Assembly (NCBI GenBank): GCA_015228875.1
Contig: JADGCS010000006.1
Coordinates: forward strand, 1-64,000
Length of the DNA stretch: 64,000 bases
Direction: 5' to 3'
Source: Deltaproteobacteria bacterium
GTDB lineage: Bacteria; UBA10199; JADGCS01
Shown: one piece after another, positions 1-8,112 of the stretch
Layout: each line of letters starts with the position of its first letter
Numbering within the stretch: the first letter of the stretch is position 1
The notes under the pieces: generated by a model
Told to the model about the DNA's origin: nothing
What the model saw: only the letters and a program-made list of their open reading frames with translations
Database searches by the model: none
Position numbers and translations under genes: made by a program

Positions 1-89
1 CTTTTCTCCATTACTTTTTTAAGATCATCATCAATAATACCAATATAAGAATTGGTTGAATGTAAATCGATTCCAACATATAAACTCAT
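1..89 (-). CDS. IS110-family (DEDD) transposase, N-terminal fragment, truncated by window edge
   Basis: Reverse strand reads MSLYVGIDLHSTNSYIGIIDDDLKKVMEK, typical of IS110-family N-termini (YVGIDLHS..); GGGAGGG Shine-Dalgarno-like sequence just upstream. Confidence 0.75.
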   Translation of the reverse strand, partial: MSLYVGIDLHSTNSYIGIIDDDLKKVMEK

Positions 90-90
90 A

Positions 91-180
91 AACCCTCCCA
101 GGTTTTCTAACCACAATTGTGGTGTTAAAGGTTAATATTAAAATTTCTTTAACAACCATTGGCGATTTCCTGGAGGGTTT
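91..180 (-). promoter_or_regulatory. Structured leader upstream of the IS110-type transposase (RBS-sequestering stem, possible bridge RNA region)
   Basis: Closing stem AACCCTCC(C)AGG / CCTGGAGGGTT encloses CCACAATTGTGG and GTTAAAG..CTTTAAC hairpins; the SD GGGAGGG lies in one arm. Confidence 0.4.
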
Positions 181-199
181 TTTTTATTTTTTTTCAAAA

Positions 200-268
200 G
201 CCTTATTCACAAGGAGGTAGCTAGGAAATCCCAAAAAATTTCCTGGCGTAGCTCCTTGTGAATAAGGC
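200..268. repeat. Long inverted repeat
   Basis: GCCTTATTCACAAGGAG..AGGAAAT / ATTTCCT..CTCCTTGTGAATAAGGC. Confidence 0.8.
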
Positions 269-341
269 GCTCTCCGTTATTTCTGCTGATTCTGCTGTTT
301 TCTTCTTGTTATACTAATGCTATCAAGTCTTGATTAAGTAC

Positions 342-369
342 TAAAAACACACCTCCGTCATACTTTTTC
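342..369 (+). repeat. 28 bp direct repeat, left copy, flanking the HigBA-like module
   Basis: TAAAAACACACCTCCGTCATACTTTTTC, identical to 1425-1452. Confidence 0.8.
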
Positions 370-573
370 TACTTTTTCATACTTTTTCTTGTTGCATGTT
401 TTGTCGATGAAAAAGAAACGGCTTAACAAGTCGCTACAGCGAACGCCCTACGGGTGTCGCTGAGCTTTACGTTATAAAGCATAGAATCCACAGAAAAATC
501 ACACGTAAATTCAAGCAGACAAAAAACACATAGTAACGGTTGACGTTATTAACGAAATGCGTTATCATTGGCC

Positions 574-855
574 ATGATTAAGTCTTTTTGCTGTAAAGAA
601 ACTCAAAAACTGTTTAACAGGCAGCTCTCAAAAAAAATGCCATCAAGCATTCAGAAAAATGCTATAAAAAAACTATGGATTTTACATGCTGCTACACAGA
701 TAAATGATTTACGAGTACCACCTTCAAATCATTTAGAAGCATTAAAAGGCAACAGAAAAGGACAACACAGTATACGTATTAATCAGCAATGGCGAATCTG
801 TTTTAATTGGCATAAAGGGAATGCTTTTGAAGTTGAAATTGTTAATTATCATTAG
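574..855 (+). CDS. higB: HigB/RelE-type toxin
   Basis: MIKSFCCKETQKLFN...LEALKGNRKGQHSIRINQQWRICFNWHKGNAFEVEIVNYH, a HigB-like pattern; followed by a HigA-like gene. Confidence 0.85.
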   Translation: MIKSFCCKETQKLFNRQLSKKMPSSIQKNAIKKLWILHAATQINDLRVPPSNHLEALKGNRKGQHSIRINQQWRICFNWHKGNAFEVEIVNYH

Positions 856-894
856 GTCCCTTTAAAGAACCTTGATTGTAATAACGGAGGGTTT

Positions 895-1194
895 ATGACA
901 AAAAATAAAATACCACCAATTCATCCTGGCGAAATATTATTAGAAGAATTTCTTGAGCCAATGGAAATTAGTCAATATCGTTTAGCCAAAGATATTAATG
1001 TTCCAGCACGTCGAATTAACGAGATAGTTCATGGTAAAAGATCTATTACGGCAGATACAGCAATTCGTCTTGGGCATTATTTTAATATGTCAGCTGAATT
1101 TTGGATGAATCTCCAGATACACTATGATCTAGAATTACAGAGAGATCAAATCATGGACACAGTAGAAAATGCAGTGCGGGTATGTGCTTTATAA
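895..1194 (+). CDS. higA: HigA-type antitoxin (XRE HTH)
   Basis: IHPGEILLEEFLEPMEISQYRLAKDINVPARRINEIVHGKRSITADTAIRLGHYFN signature. Confidence 0.9.
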   Translation: MTKNKIPPIHPGEILLEEFLEPMEISQYRLAKDINVPARRINEIVHGKRSITADTAIRLGHYFNMSAEFWMNLQIHYDLELQRDQIMDTVENAVRVCAL

Positions 1195-1424
1195 CAAGGC
1201 GCTCCAAAGGAAATTGTTTTTGGGGTTTTTGGGGGTCAGTTTTTTGGGGTCAAGTTTTGATTAAGGCCTATTCGAAAACCTCTGATTATGAAATAAGAAC
1301 GGTCTCCAAGTATTGATAACAGTGGTGTCGCGGATGCAACACAGGAGCCTAGCCGTAGGCTTCAGCCTACGGTTTATTGCAATAAAGTGGTTTTGCACCC
1401 TGAAGGGGTGCGGGTACTTAGTTG

Positions 1425-1452
1425 TAAAAACACACCTCCGTCATACTTTTTC
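1425..1452 (+). repeat. 28 bp direct repeat, right copy
   Basis: Identical to 342-369. Confidence 0.8.
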
Positions 1453-1485
1453 ATTGGCTCTGGAGAGCAGAGCAGTCAACACTTT

Positions 1486-1926
1486 ATGAACCACGCAAAG
1501 ATCATCACACTTGACCAGCTTCCCCTGTTTGCTGTTGCGGTTTCAAAGAAGTTGAAACAGGGTGATGTTGTCTCCTTGGTGGGTGACATAGGCTCCGGCA
1601 AAACAAGCTTTATGTTTTACCTGATGCGTGCCCTAGGGCTCAAAGACATGGGCTTGTTTGCCTCGCCGACATTTACCATTATCAACACTTATCCATTGCG
1701 CAGTTTGACGATTTATCATGTCGATCTTTACCGTCTCAATCGGTTTGAGGAGATTGAGGCCCTTGATATTCTCTCCTGTTTTGGCGAAAAAAACACGATG
1801 ACGTTTGTGGAATGGGGGGACAAGTTTACAGAGATGGAAGGTCTGTACACCAAAAAGATTTTTTTAGAACACGTCCCCGATCATCCTGATCAACGGATGG
1901 CAAAGTGCGAGGGTTTTCTTGACTGA
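1486..1926 (+). CDS. tsaE: tRNA threonylcarbamoyladenosine biosynthesis protein TsaE
   Basis: Walker A GDIGSGKTSF and ASPTFTIINTYP..IYHVDLYRL motif. The ORF track start at 1387 lies upstream of the likely ATG. Confidence 0.88.
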   Translation: MNHAKIITLDQLPLFAVAVSKKLKQGDVVSLVGDIGSGKTSFMFYLMRALGLKDMGLFASPTFTIINTYPLRSLTIYHVDLYRLNRFEEIEALDILSCFGEKNTMTFVEWGDKFTEMEGLYTKKIFLEHVPDHPDQRMAKCEGFLD

Positions 1927-2947
1927 TACCGACCTCATCATCAAAAAATCCCATGAGCTTGGGTTTGATGCTGTTGGCATTACCCGCGAGTTTGCGCCTG
2001 CACACCGCGATTATTTTCTGGACTGGCTTGACAAGGGCAGACACGCGGAGATGGACTGGCTTTACAAGAGCAGGGGGCTTAAGTTGAGTCCCGATCGGAT
2101 CATGAAAGGCACACGATCCGCGATTGTCCTTGCCGCATCGTATCACCACAAGGTTACCCGCAAGACCGCGTACGCCATTGCGCGATACGCGCGCGGGACA
2201 GATTATCATGGCTGGATCAAACAATGGCTCGAAGAACTGGCCGTGTATATTAAACAGCAGATCGCCCCCTCTTTTCAATGGCGGAGCTTTGTGGACACCG
2301 GCCCTGTTCTGGAGCGGGATCTCGCAGAAAAGGCGGGGCTTGGCTGGATTGGAAAAAACACCTGTCTCATCAACAAGGATCTTGGTTCGTATGTTTTTCT
2401 GGGCGTTATTTTTTGCAATCTTTTGTTTTGTGCCGAAACAAAAAAAGCAAAAAATCTGTGCGGTCAATGCGATTTGTGCGTTAAGGCATGCCCCACGGGG
2501 GCCCTCACACCGTTTAAACTCGATGCTGGTAAGTGCCTTGCGTATCACAACATTGAAAAAAGGGGCGAGAGGGCAAAGGCTGTCTGGAAACCTCTTCACA
2601 ACCGATTGGTGGGATGCGACATCTGTCAGGAGGTTTGTCCGCGCAACATCAGGGCCAGGGCCGGCAAAAATGTCCAGTGGCTCGAAGGATATGAAGAGAC
2701 ACACCTGGCGGATATTGCCGGATTTCTTGAGCTTGACAAGGGTGGCTACCAGAAAAAATTCAAACACACCGCTATCAGCCGCGTGAAATATCAGGATTTT
2801 ATGCGCAATGTGTTTATTGTGATTGCCAATTTAAAAAGAAAAGATTTGATTGAACAGGTGAAGGCGTGGAAGATAAGAAACCCCCATGAGGGGCTTGCAG
2901 AACTGGAGTTTTGTATTGGAGAACTCGAAAAAGAATATGAGGAGTGA
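1919..2947 (+). CDS. queG: Epoxyqueuosine reductase QueG
   Basis: 4Fe-4S motifs CGQCDLCVKACPTGAL and CDICQEVCPRN; GWIGKNTCLI. Confidence 0.92.
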   Translation: MTDTDLIIKKSHELGFDAVGITREFAPAHRDYFLDWLDKGRHAEMDWLYKSRGLKLSPDRIMKGTRSAIVLAASYHHKVTRKTAYAIARYARGTDYHGWIKQWLEELAVYIKQQIAPSFQWRSFVDTGPVLERDLAEKAGLGWIGKNTCLINKDLGSYVFLGVIFCNLLFCAETKKAKNLCGQCDLCVKACPTGALTPFKLDAGKCLAYHNIEKRGERAKAVWKPLHNRLVGCDICQEVCPRNIRARAGKNVQWLEGYEETHLADIAGFLELDKGGYQKKFKHTAISRVKYQDFMRNVFIVIANLKRKDLIEQVKAWKIRNPHEGLAELEFCIGELEKEYEE

Positions 2948-3798
2948 TGATGTATAAATTGAAGTCTAGCAATTTCAAAGTTGACAGAGCGCGGGTGCAT
3001 TCCTCGCAAAATGGAGGCATTCAATCGCGTCACAGTCAAGTGAGTAACTTGTATAGAACCTTGGAAGGTTTTTTCTACGCGTTTCGGCATCAATTTTTGC
3101 ATGGTGTCCGCCCGCGTAGTGTTTTCCGTTTTATGCGGGTTATGATTGTTGTGTGCCTCATGATGTTTGCCGTTATACCCGCCTGCCAGTCCGGGCGGGA
3201 ACCCCTGCCGGTGCTTGTCCCGCAGCAGATCGATGTGGCACAGGCATTACAGCGGGGTATTTTTAAACTTGTCATCGATGCCTCGATGATCAAGGTGAGG
3301 ACAATCAAGGACAGCAGCATCCCCGTGGCCGCGAGTTTTTATTTTAATTCGGGGGCCTTAAATCTCAATCCCGGGCGGTCTTTTTTTAAAACCGAGATTG
3401 ACATCACGAGCTTTTATTCGGGACTCTCGGTGAGGGACGATAACGTGCTCAAGGTTTTCTTTAAGACGGACGAGACCCCAAACAAGGCTGCCTTTTTTTC
3501 TGTGGCAGGCCTTGGGAAGGAAAAAACAGCAGGGTTAAAAACAGCGAAAAAACTGGACGAACTCTCTGTTGATGGGGTTCTCACATACAACCAGAAAGAG
3601 GTGATGGTTAAGGCAATCCTCAAGATCTCGTTTAACAAGTACGGGAGGCTTGTCGTTGAAACTGTCAAGCCGTTTGCAGTCAGCATTTCGGACCTTGGGT
3701 TAACCAAAAATTTAAACGAGCTGCTGGTGGTCTGCAATCATCAATCCGTGGATGACGTGGTTCAGGTTGAAGTCCATATCGAATTTGAACCTGGGTGA
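2947..3798 (+). CDS. YceI-like lipoprotein; N-terminus interrupted in frame by type I and type II repeats
   Basis: TGATG overlap with the queG stop; open frame through the repeats, then MRVMIVVCLMMFAVIPAC lipoprotein signal and a YceI-like body (VDGVLTYNQKEVMVKAIL). Confidence 0.65.
   Translation: MMYKLKSSNFKVDRARVHSSQNGGIQSRHSQVSNLYRTLEGFFYAFRHQFLHGVRPRSVFRFMRVMIVVCLMMFAVIPACQSGREPLPVLVPQQIDVAQALQRGIFKLVIDASMIKVRTIKDSSIPVAASFYFNSGALNLNPGRSFFKTEIDITSFYSGLSVRDDNVLKVFFKTDETPNKAAFFSVAGLGKEKTAGLKTAKKLDELSVDGVLTYNQKEVMVKAILKISFNKYGRLVVETVKPFAVSISDLGLTKNLNELLVVCNHQSVDDVVQVEVHIEFEPG
2971..3052 (+). repeat. Type I repeat, copy a
   Basis: AATTTCAAAGTTGACAGAGCGCGGGTGCATTCCTCGCAAAATGGAGGCATTCAATCGCGTCACAGTCAAGTGAGTAACTTGT. 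Confidence 0.9.
3053..3144 (+). repeat. Type II repeat, copy 1 (abuts type I copy a)
   Basis: TAGAACCTTGGAAGGTTTTTTCTACGCGTTTCGGCATCAATTTTTGCATGGTGTCCGCCCGCGTAGTGTTTTCCGTTTTATGCGGGTTATG. Confidence 0.9.
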
Positions 3799-4559
3799 TG
3801 ATAAAAAAAATATTACATATATTATATCAGCCTTATAAATGGCTTGTGCTTCTTCCCTTTTTTGTTCTGGTGACAATCGGTTTGAGTTTTATTGCCTTAA
3901 GCACCATGGCGGTCTTTGGGCCCAAGCCCGGCGCGCTCTGCGGCGTGGTCTGGGCGCGTCTTAATGCGTGGATGACACCTGTGTGGGTCAGTGTCAGGGG
4001 GCGGGAGAATGTCAATCCACAGCAATCTTACGTTATTGTCAGCAATCATCAGAGCATTTACGACATTTATTTGTTTTATGGCTGGATGGGCGTTGATTTT
4101 AAGTGGGTCATGAAACAAGAGATCCGAAAAATCCCCTTTATCGGTATTTCCTGCGACAGGATCGGCAACATTTATATCGATCGCTCCAATACCGAGGCGG
4201 CTCTTAAGTCCCTCAACATGGCAAAGGAAAAAATAAAAGACGGGACCTCTGTCATGTTTTTTGCCGAGGGCACGCGTTCCAAAACAGGTGAGATTGGCCC
4301 TTTTAAAAAAGGGGCGTTTATGTTTGCAAGGGATCTTAATATTTCGATACTGCCGGTCACCGTCAGCGGCACATTCAAGATCATGCCGCCACACACCATG
4401 AATGTCTTTCCGGGCCACGCAAAGATGACGATTCACCCACCCGTTGATATCAACGCATGGAAGGACAGGGATATCAGTGAATTAATAAATTACGTGAGGG
4501 ACATTATTGTGTCGGGATATAAAAAGGATACCATGGATGTGCGAAACTGTAGATCCTAA
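3795..4559 (+). CDS. plsC: 1-acyl-sn-glycerol-3-phosphate acyltransferase (PlsC family)
   Basis: NHQSIYDIYL and FAEGTRSKTGEIGPFKKGAF motifs. Confidence 0.9.
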   Translation: MMIKKILHILYQPYKWLVLLPFFVLVTIGLSFIALSTMAVFGPKPGALCGVVWARLNAWMTPVWVSVRGRENVNPQQSYVIVSNHQSIYDIYLFYGWMGVDFKWVMKQEIRKIPFIGISCDRIGNIYIDRSNTEAALKSLNMAKEKIKDGTSVMFFAEGTRSKTGEIGPFKKGAFMFARDLNISILPVTVSGTFKIMPPHTMNVFPGHAKMTIHPPVDINAWKDRDISELINYVRDIIVSGYKKDTMDVRNCRS

Positions 4560-4614
4560 AAACGGCTATTGAACCGCCCTGTACTCTTTACTGCAGAATC
4601 CAGTGCTTCGACAA

Positions 4615-4647
4615 TTTAATAATTTTCTTTATTAGAAAATTATTAAA
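4615..4647. terminator. Bidirectional hairpin between convergent genes
   Basis: TTTAATAATTTTCT ttat(t) AGAAAATTATTAAA perfect stem between plsC and the amidohydrolase. Confidence 0.7.
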
Positions 4648-4665
4648 CGCTCAGCACTAGGTTAA

Positions 4666-5973
4666 TCAAAGGGAGTGTCTATTCCCCCCGTAGATCAACA
4701 CATCAACCTTGTCCCTGCTTGTAAAGAGGTCGATGATTTCTTTGGTCCCGCGGAGTTTAAATCCGACCATGTCTGCCCGATACCCTTCTTTGATCATGCC
4801 GACTTTTTTCAATCCGATCGCATGGCACGCATTTGTTGTGATCATCGGCAGGAATTCGAACAGATTTGTCTTGGGATGTCTTTTTAAAAAAAGCCGGGTT
4901 TCCTGCAGAAAATTGAGTGTGCTGTTGCTGGCGATGCTGTCGGTCCCAAGGGCTATCGGGATTTTATTTTCTTTGTATTTTTTAAACGGAAATGAGTCAT
5001 GCCCAAAAAAATCAAAAGAGCCCGGGCAGTGCACGACACAGATGTTTGGCCACGTGGCCATGATTTTTATATCTTTGCTGTCTGTGTAATTTGCGTGGAT
5101 GACGAGTGCGTGATGAAGGCTGTGTTTGTGATGGTGAATGAATTTAACAGCAGAGTCTGCTGCGTGCAGCGGGGATGTATGAATATCGGGCCTGAGGGCT
5201 GCAATAAAGAGCCACAGGGGGCCGGCGCGGTATTTAAAATAGTCACATTCCTCCCTTGATTCTGCAAGGTGCAGCGAGAGGGCCTTGTATTTTTTGCCAA
5301 GCACTGTTTTCAGCACCTCGGGTGACACGGCATGAACGGAATGCAGTGTCTGGTAAAAGGGGATCGGTGCATGCGTCAGGCTGTCCCTGATTTTACGCAA
5401 TGCAAATTGAGACATCTCGGTTCTGGTCCCGACAACCTCTCCGAAGCCAATGACCCTGACCTGGACATCATTGTAGTAAGAGAGCGGTGTATCAAAACTG
5501 ATGTGATCGATGATTGTGGTACAGCCGGACAAAAGGTTGAGCCTTATGCCGGTGCGTATGGCATTCTTGACCTCTACTTTGCGTTGACCCTGTTTTTTTT
5601 CAAGGAGGGTTTTGATCCACGGTACAAATTTTTTTTCTTTGAGAGGACCAAGATTTGTGAGTTCGAGATGGCAGTGTGCATTGACAAAACCTGGGAGGAG
5701 CACGGTGTCTTTAAGCACTAAGCTGGGCGTGTCTACGCGTTTCGGCATCAATTTTTGCATGGCGCCCGCCCGCGTTGTGTTTTCAGCTTTATGCGGGTTA
5801 AGGATGCGCGCATGACTGAGCGCCTTTTTGGGGATGTGTTCTGAAATTTTTGTGATCACCCCGTTTTCAATGATGATCAGTGCCGGGCTGATTATTTTTG
5901 TATTTTCGATTACGGCAGCAGAGGCGATGACCGCTATTTTTTTTTCCGCTTTATGCGGGTTATGAGATTTCAT
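4666..5973 (-). CDS. Amidohydrolase-family protein, candidate aminodeoxyfutalosine deaminase; carries an in-frame type II repeat
   Basis: LLPGFVNAHCHLELT, VVHCPGSFDFFG, PIALGTDSIASNSTLNFLQE; next to mqnC/mqnA. NPHKAENTTRAGAMQKLMPKRV is repeat-derived. Confidence 0.8.
   Translation of the reverse strand: MKSHNPHKAEKKIAVIASAAVIENTKIISPALIIIENGVITKISEHIPKKALSHARILNPHKAENTTRAGAMQKLMPKRVDTPSLVLKDTVLLPGFVNAHCHLELTNLGPLKEKKFVPWIKTLLEKKQGQRKVEVKNAIRTGIRLNLLSGCTTIIDHISFDTPLSYYNDVQVRVIGFGEVVGTRTEMSQFALRKIRDSLTHAPIPFYQTLHSVHAVSPEVLKTVLGKKYKALSLHLAESREECDYFKYRAGPLWLFIAALRPDIHTSPLHAADSAVKFIHHHKHSLHHALVIHANYTDSKDIKIMATWPNICVVHCPGSFDFFGHDSFPFKKYKENKIPIALGTDSIASNSTLNFLQETRLFLKRHPKTNLFEFLPMITTNACHAIGLKKVGMIKEGYRADMVGFKLRGTKEIIDLFTSRDKVDVLIYGGNRHSL
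5731..5801 (+). repeat. Type II repeat, copy 2, inside a CDS
   Basis: GTCTACGCGTTTCGGCATCAATTTTTGCATGGCGCCCGCCCGCGTTGTGTTTTCAGCTTTATGCGGGTTA; lacks the AACCTTGGAAGGTT hairpin. Confidence 0.9.
5944..5964 (+). repeat. Solo terminal hairpin of type II repeat at the mqnC/amidohydrolase junction
   Basis: TTCCGCTTTATGCGGGTTATG. Confidence 0.75.
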
Positions 5974-7045
5974 TATAAAAAGAATCCCGTTGATAAGGGA
6001 CACACCCTGATTTCTTTATGGCCCCTGCAAGATCCTCAGGTGTGAGATGCCCCGTGTTACTGCACCCTGCAAGACTGACCACATGCTCTTCGAGCATGAC
6101 CGAACCGATATCATCCGCCCCGTAGTGCAGGGCCATCTGCGCTGTTTTAATCCCCTGTGTGAGGCTGGATGCCTGAATGTGCTTAAAGTTGTCGAGGTAG
6201 AGACGGGCAATGGAAATGAGTTTTAAATAATCATACGGTGTGGACAGGATGACGTCCTCGTTGTTTTTTAATCGCGGGTGAAGCGCCGTGTTTTCGGGCT
6301 GAAATGTCCATGGTATAAACGAGATAAAACCCTGTGTCTTGTCCTGCAACTCCCTTAATTTTCTGAGATGTTCTATCCGGTCCGGCCACCTTTCGACATG
6401 ACCCATCATCATTGTCGCGGTGGTCTTTAAACCGAGTGTGTGGGCTGTCTGCATGACATCAAGCCACTGCGTGGCGGTACATTTGTTCATCGAGATGCGG
6501 TCGCGGATTTTGTCCACCAGTATTTCGGCCCCCCCGCCCGGGATGGAGGCAAGTCCCCTGTCCATCAGGCGATTAATGACCTCGCTGATACTTAAATGAG
6601 AGACCTGTGCTGCATGGTGAATCTCTGGAGGTGAAAAGGCGTGGATGTGAATTTTATGATGATTGTGAATATGCCCCACCAGGTTTTCCAGGTCGGTGAT
6701 GGTGTAATCGGGGTGATTCCCTCCCTGCAACAGAACCCTTGTGCCCCCTTTTTTAAGGGTGTCCATGATTTTTTTGTCAATCGCCTCGTAAGATATTTCA
6801 TAGGCCTCTTTGTGGCCCTTGGGTCTGTAAAATGCGCAGAAAAGGCATGTTGACTTGCAGATATTGGTGTAATTGATGTTCCGGTCGATCAGATAGGCAA
6901 CACGGTTTTTGTTTTGCGCCCTGTTTTTTTTGTCGGCGTATCCTGCCAGTTTAAGGATGTCCCCGTTTTCTGCCAGGGCGAGTGCCTCGTCTTCGGAGAG
7001 GCGTCCTCCTGCATCTGCTTTAAAATAAATATTGTCCAATGACAT
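5960..7045 (-). CDS. mqnC: Cyclic dehypoxanthinyl futalosine synthase MqnC (radical SAM)
   Basis: DRNINYTNICKSTCLFCAFYR (CxxxCxxC) and LLQGGNHPD; neighbour is mqnA. Confidence 0.88.
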   Translation of the reverse strand: MSLDNIYFKADAGGRLSEDEALALAENGDILKLAGYADKKNRAQNKNRVAYLIDRNINYTNICKSTCLFCAFYRPKGHKEAYEISYEAIDKKIMDTLKKGGTRVLLQGGNHPDYTITDLENLVGHIHNHHKIHIHAFSPPEIHHAAQVSHLSISEVINRLMDRGLASIPGGGAEILVDKIRDRISMNKCTATQWLDVMQTAHTLGLKTTATMMMGHVERWPDRIEHLRKLRELQDKTQGFISFIPWTFQPENTALHPRLKNNEDVILSTPYDYLKLISIARLYLDNFKHIQASSLTQGIKTAQMALHYGADDIGSVMLEEHVVSLAGCSNTGHLTPEDLAGAIKKSGCVPYQRDSFYNEIS

Positions 7046-7073
7046 GGCGGATAGCTTTGGGTTTTAAGAAGTA

Positions 7074-7835
7074 TCAGGCCACTTTTAATTTGCGCGGCTC
7101 GCTGTACTGGTACTCTTTAAGATAGTCCTTGTAGAGTCTTAACCCGTCTTTAATAGCGGGGGTGGGTTCGTAGATGATGCTGTTTGTCAGGTAGTCGTTG
7201 ACCAAGCCCCTTTGCTCCTTGTTAAAGGTGGAGCTGATATGATCGATGTGGGCGAGGCCTGCTGTTTTTGCATTTTTTAAGACGGCGATTTCGGCAGGTG
7301 TCAATGCGCGTTGTGATGCCCACGAGGCGAACATAAAACCCGCGCCTGTGTTTTGTTTCCAGACCGAGCCGATATCCCAGAACTTGTAGGGGAGACTGCT
7401 GTTAATTTCTGAAAAGAGGACTTTGTCTCCAATCAAAAGTTGGGCATCTGCCATTTCACGGTTATCGTAATGAAAGAACTCAAGGTCATAGAGACTGACG
7501 CCGTAAAACTTTTTTAGAATTATTTTTGCAAGGTACACGGATGAGAGTGATTCTTTGTCCATGTATATAGATTGAATCTGGCTTAAGTTTTCGATGTAGG
7601 AGCGGGTGTAAAAACCCACACTGCCCACATCACCGTCACAGGCGATGATGCCGGCATCGGGGTGCATGCGCAATTTGTGTTTAATGATACTGTAAAGCGG
7701 GAGCAGGGCGCAGTCGACGGTGCCATTAAGCAGTGCCGCCGCAAGTTCTGAGGGATACATTTTGATGATCTGGTTATTCTCCAAAAAATAACTGAGCGGA
7801 AGAGCATTGATATAAGGTACGATTCCAATCTTCAT
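7074..7835 (-). CDS. mqnA: Chorismate dehydratase MqnA
   Basis: MKIGIVPYINALPLSYFL N-terminus; futalosine cluster context. Confidence 0.88.
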   Translation of the reverse strand: MKIGIVPYINALPLSYFLENNQIIKMYPSELAAALLNGTVDCALLPLYSIIKHKLRMHPDAGIIACDGDVGSVGFYTRSYIENLSQIQSIYMDKESLSSVYLAKIILKKFYGVSLYDLEFFHYDNREMADAQLLIGDKVLFSEINSSLPYKFWDIGSVWKQNTGAGFMFASWASQRALTPAEIAVLKNAKTAGLAHIDHISSTFNKEQRGLVNDYLTNSIIYEPTPAIKDGLRLYKDYLKEYQYSEPRKLKVA

Positions 7836-7888
7836 AAGATTTCCTCCAAAAAAGTTTTTTATGATTAACCCTTACTCCAATATCCAGG

Positions 7889-7970
7889 AATTTCAAAGTT
7901 GACAGAACGCGGGTGCAGTCCTCGCAAAATGAAGGAATTCAACCGCGTCAAAGTCAAGTTAGTAACTTGA
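7889..7970 (+). repeat. Type I repeat, copy b
   Basis: AATTTCAAAGTTGACAGAACGCGGGTGCAGTCCTCGCAAAATGAAGGAATTCAACCGCGTCAAAGTCAAGTTAGTAACTTGA. Confidence 0.9.
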
Positions 7971-8061
7971 AAAACTTATCGCCGTGCAGTTTAAAAAGTT
8001 GCCTGAAATTTTTGAGGTTTTGGTTAAACCATAACCTTTTGTGACTACTACAGTTTTTTAA

Positions 8062-8112
8062 TATTTCCGTCAATAAGTGGTACTTGGCTGGCAGGGCCTT
8101 GCAGAGAACGCC
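8062..8112 (+). repeat. 51 bp direct repeat S, copy 1, left of the second TA module
   Basis: TATTTCCGTCAATAAGTGGTACTTGGCTGGCAGGGCCTTGCAGAGAACGCC; about 4 mismatches to 9036-9086. Confidence 0.8.

Noticed and set aside
1826-2767. 313 aa minus-strand ORF antisense to queG
   Set aside because: Fully overlaps a well-supported QueG with both Fe-S motifs; the translation has no recognisable domain. Antisense artefact of codon bias.
2791-3102. ORF MQKLMPKRVEKTFQGSIQVTHLTVTRLN.. on the minus strand
   Set aside because: Composed of type I/II repeat sequence and queG antisense; treated as repeat rather than a gene.
3897-4436. 179 aa ORF antisense to plsC
   Set aside because: Opposite strand of a convincing acyltransferase; no independent support.
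4666-7835. Futalosine menaquinone cluster as novel
   Set aside because: mqnA/mqnC/deaminase clustering is established; only the repeat insertions within it are unusual.
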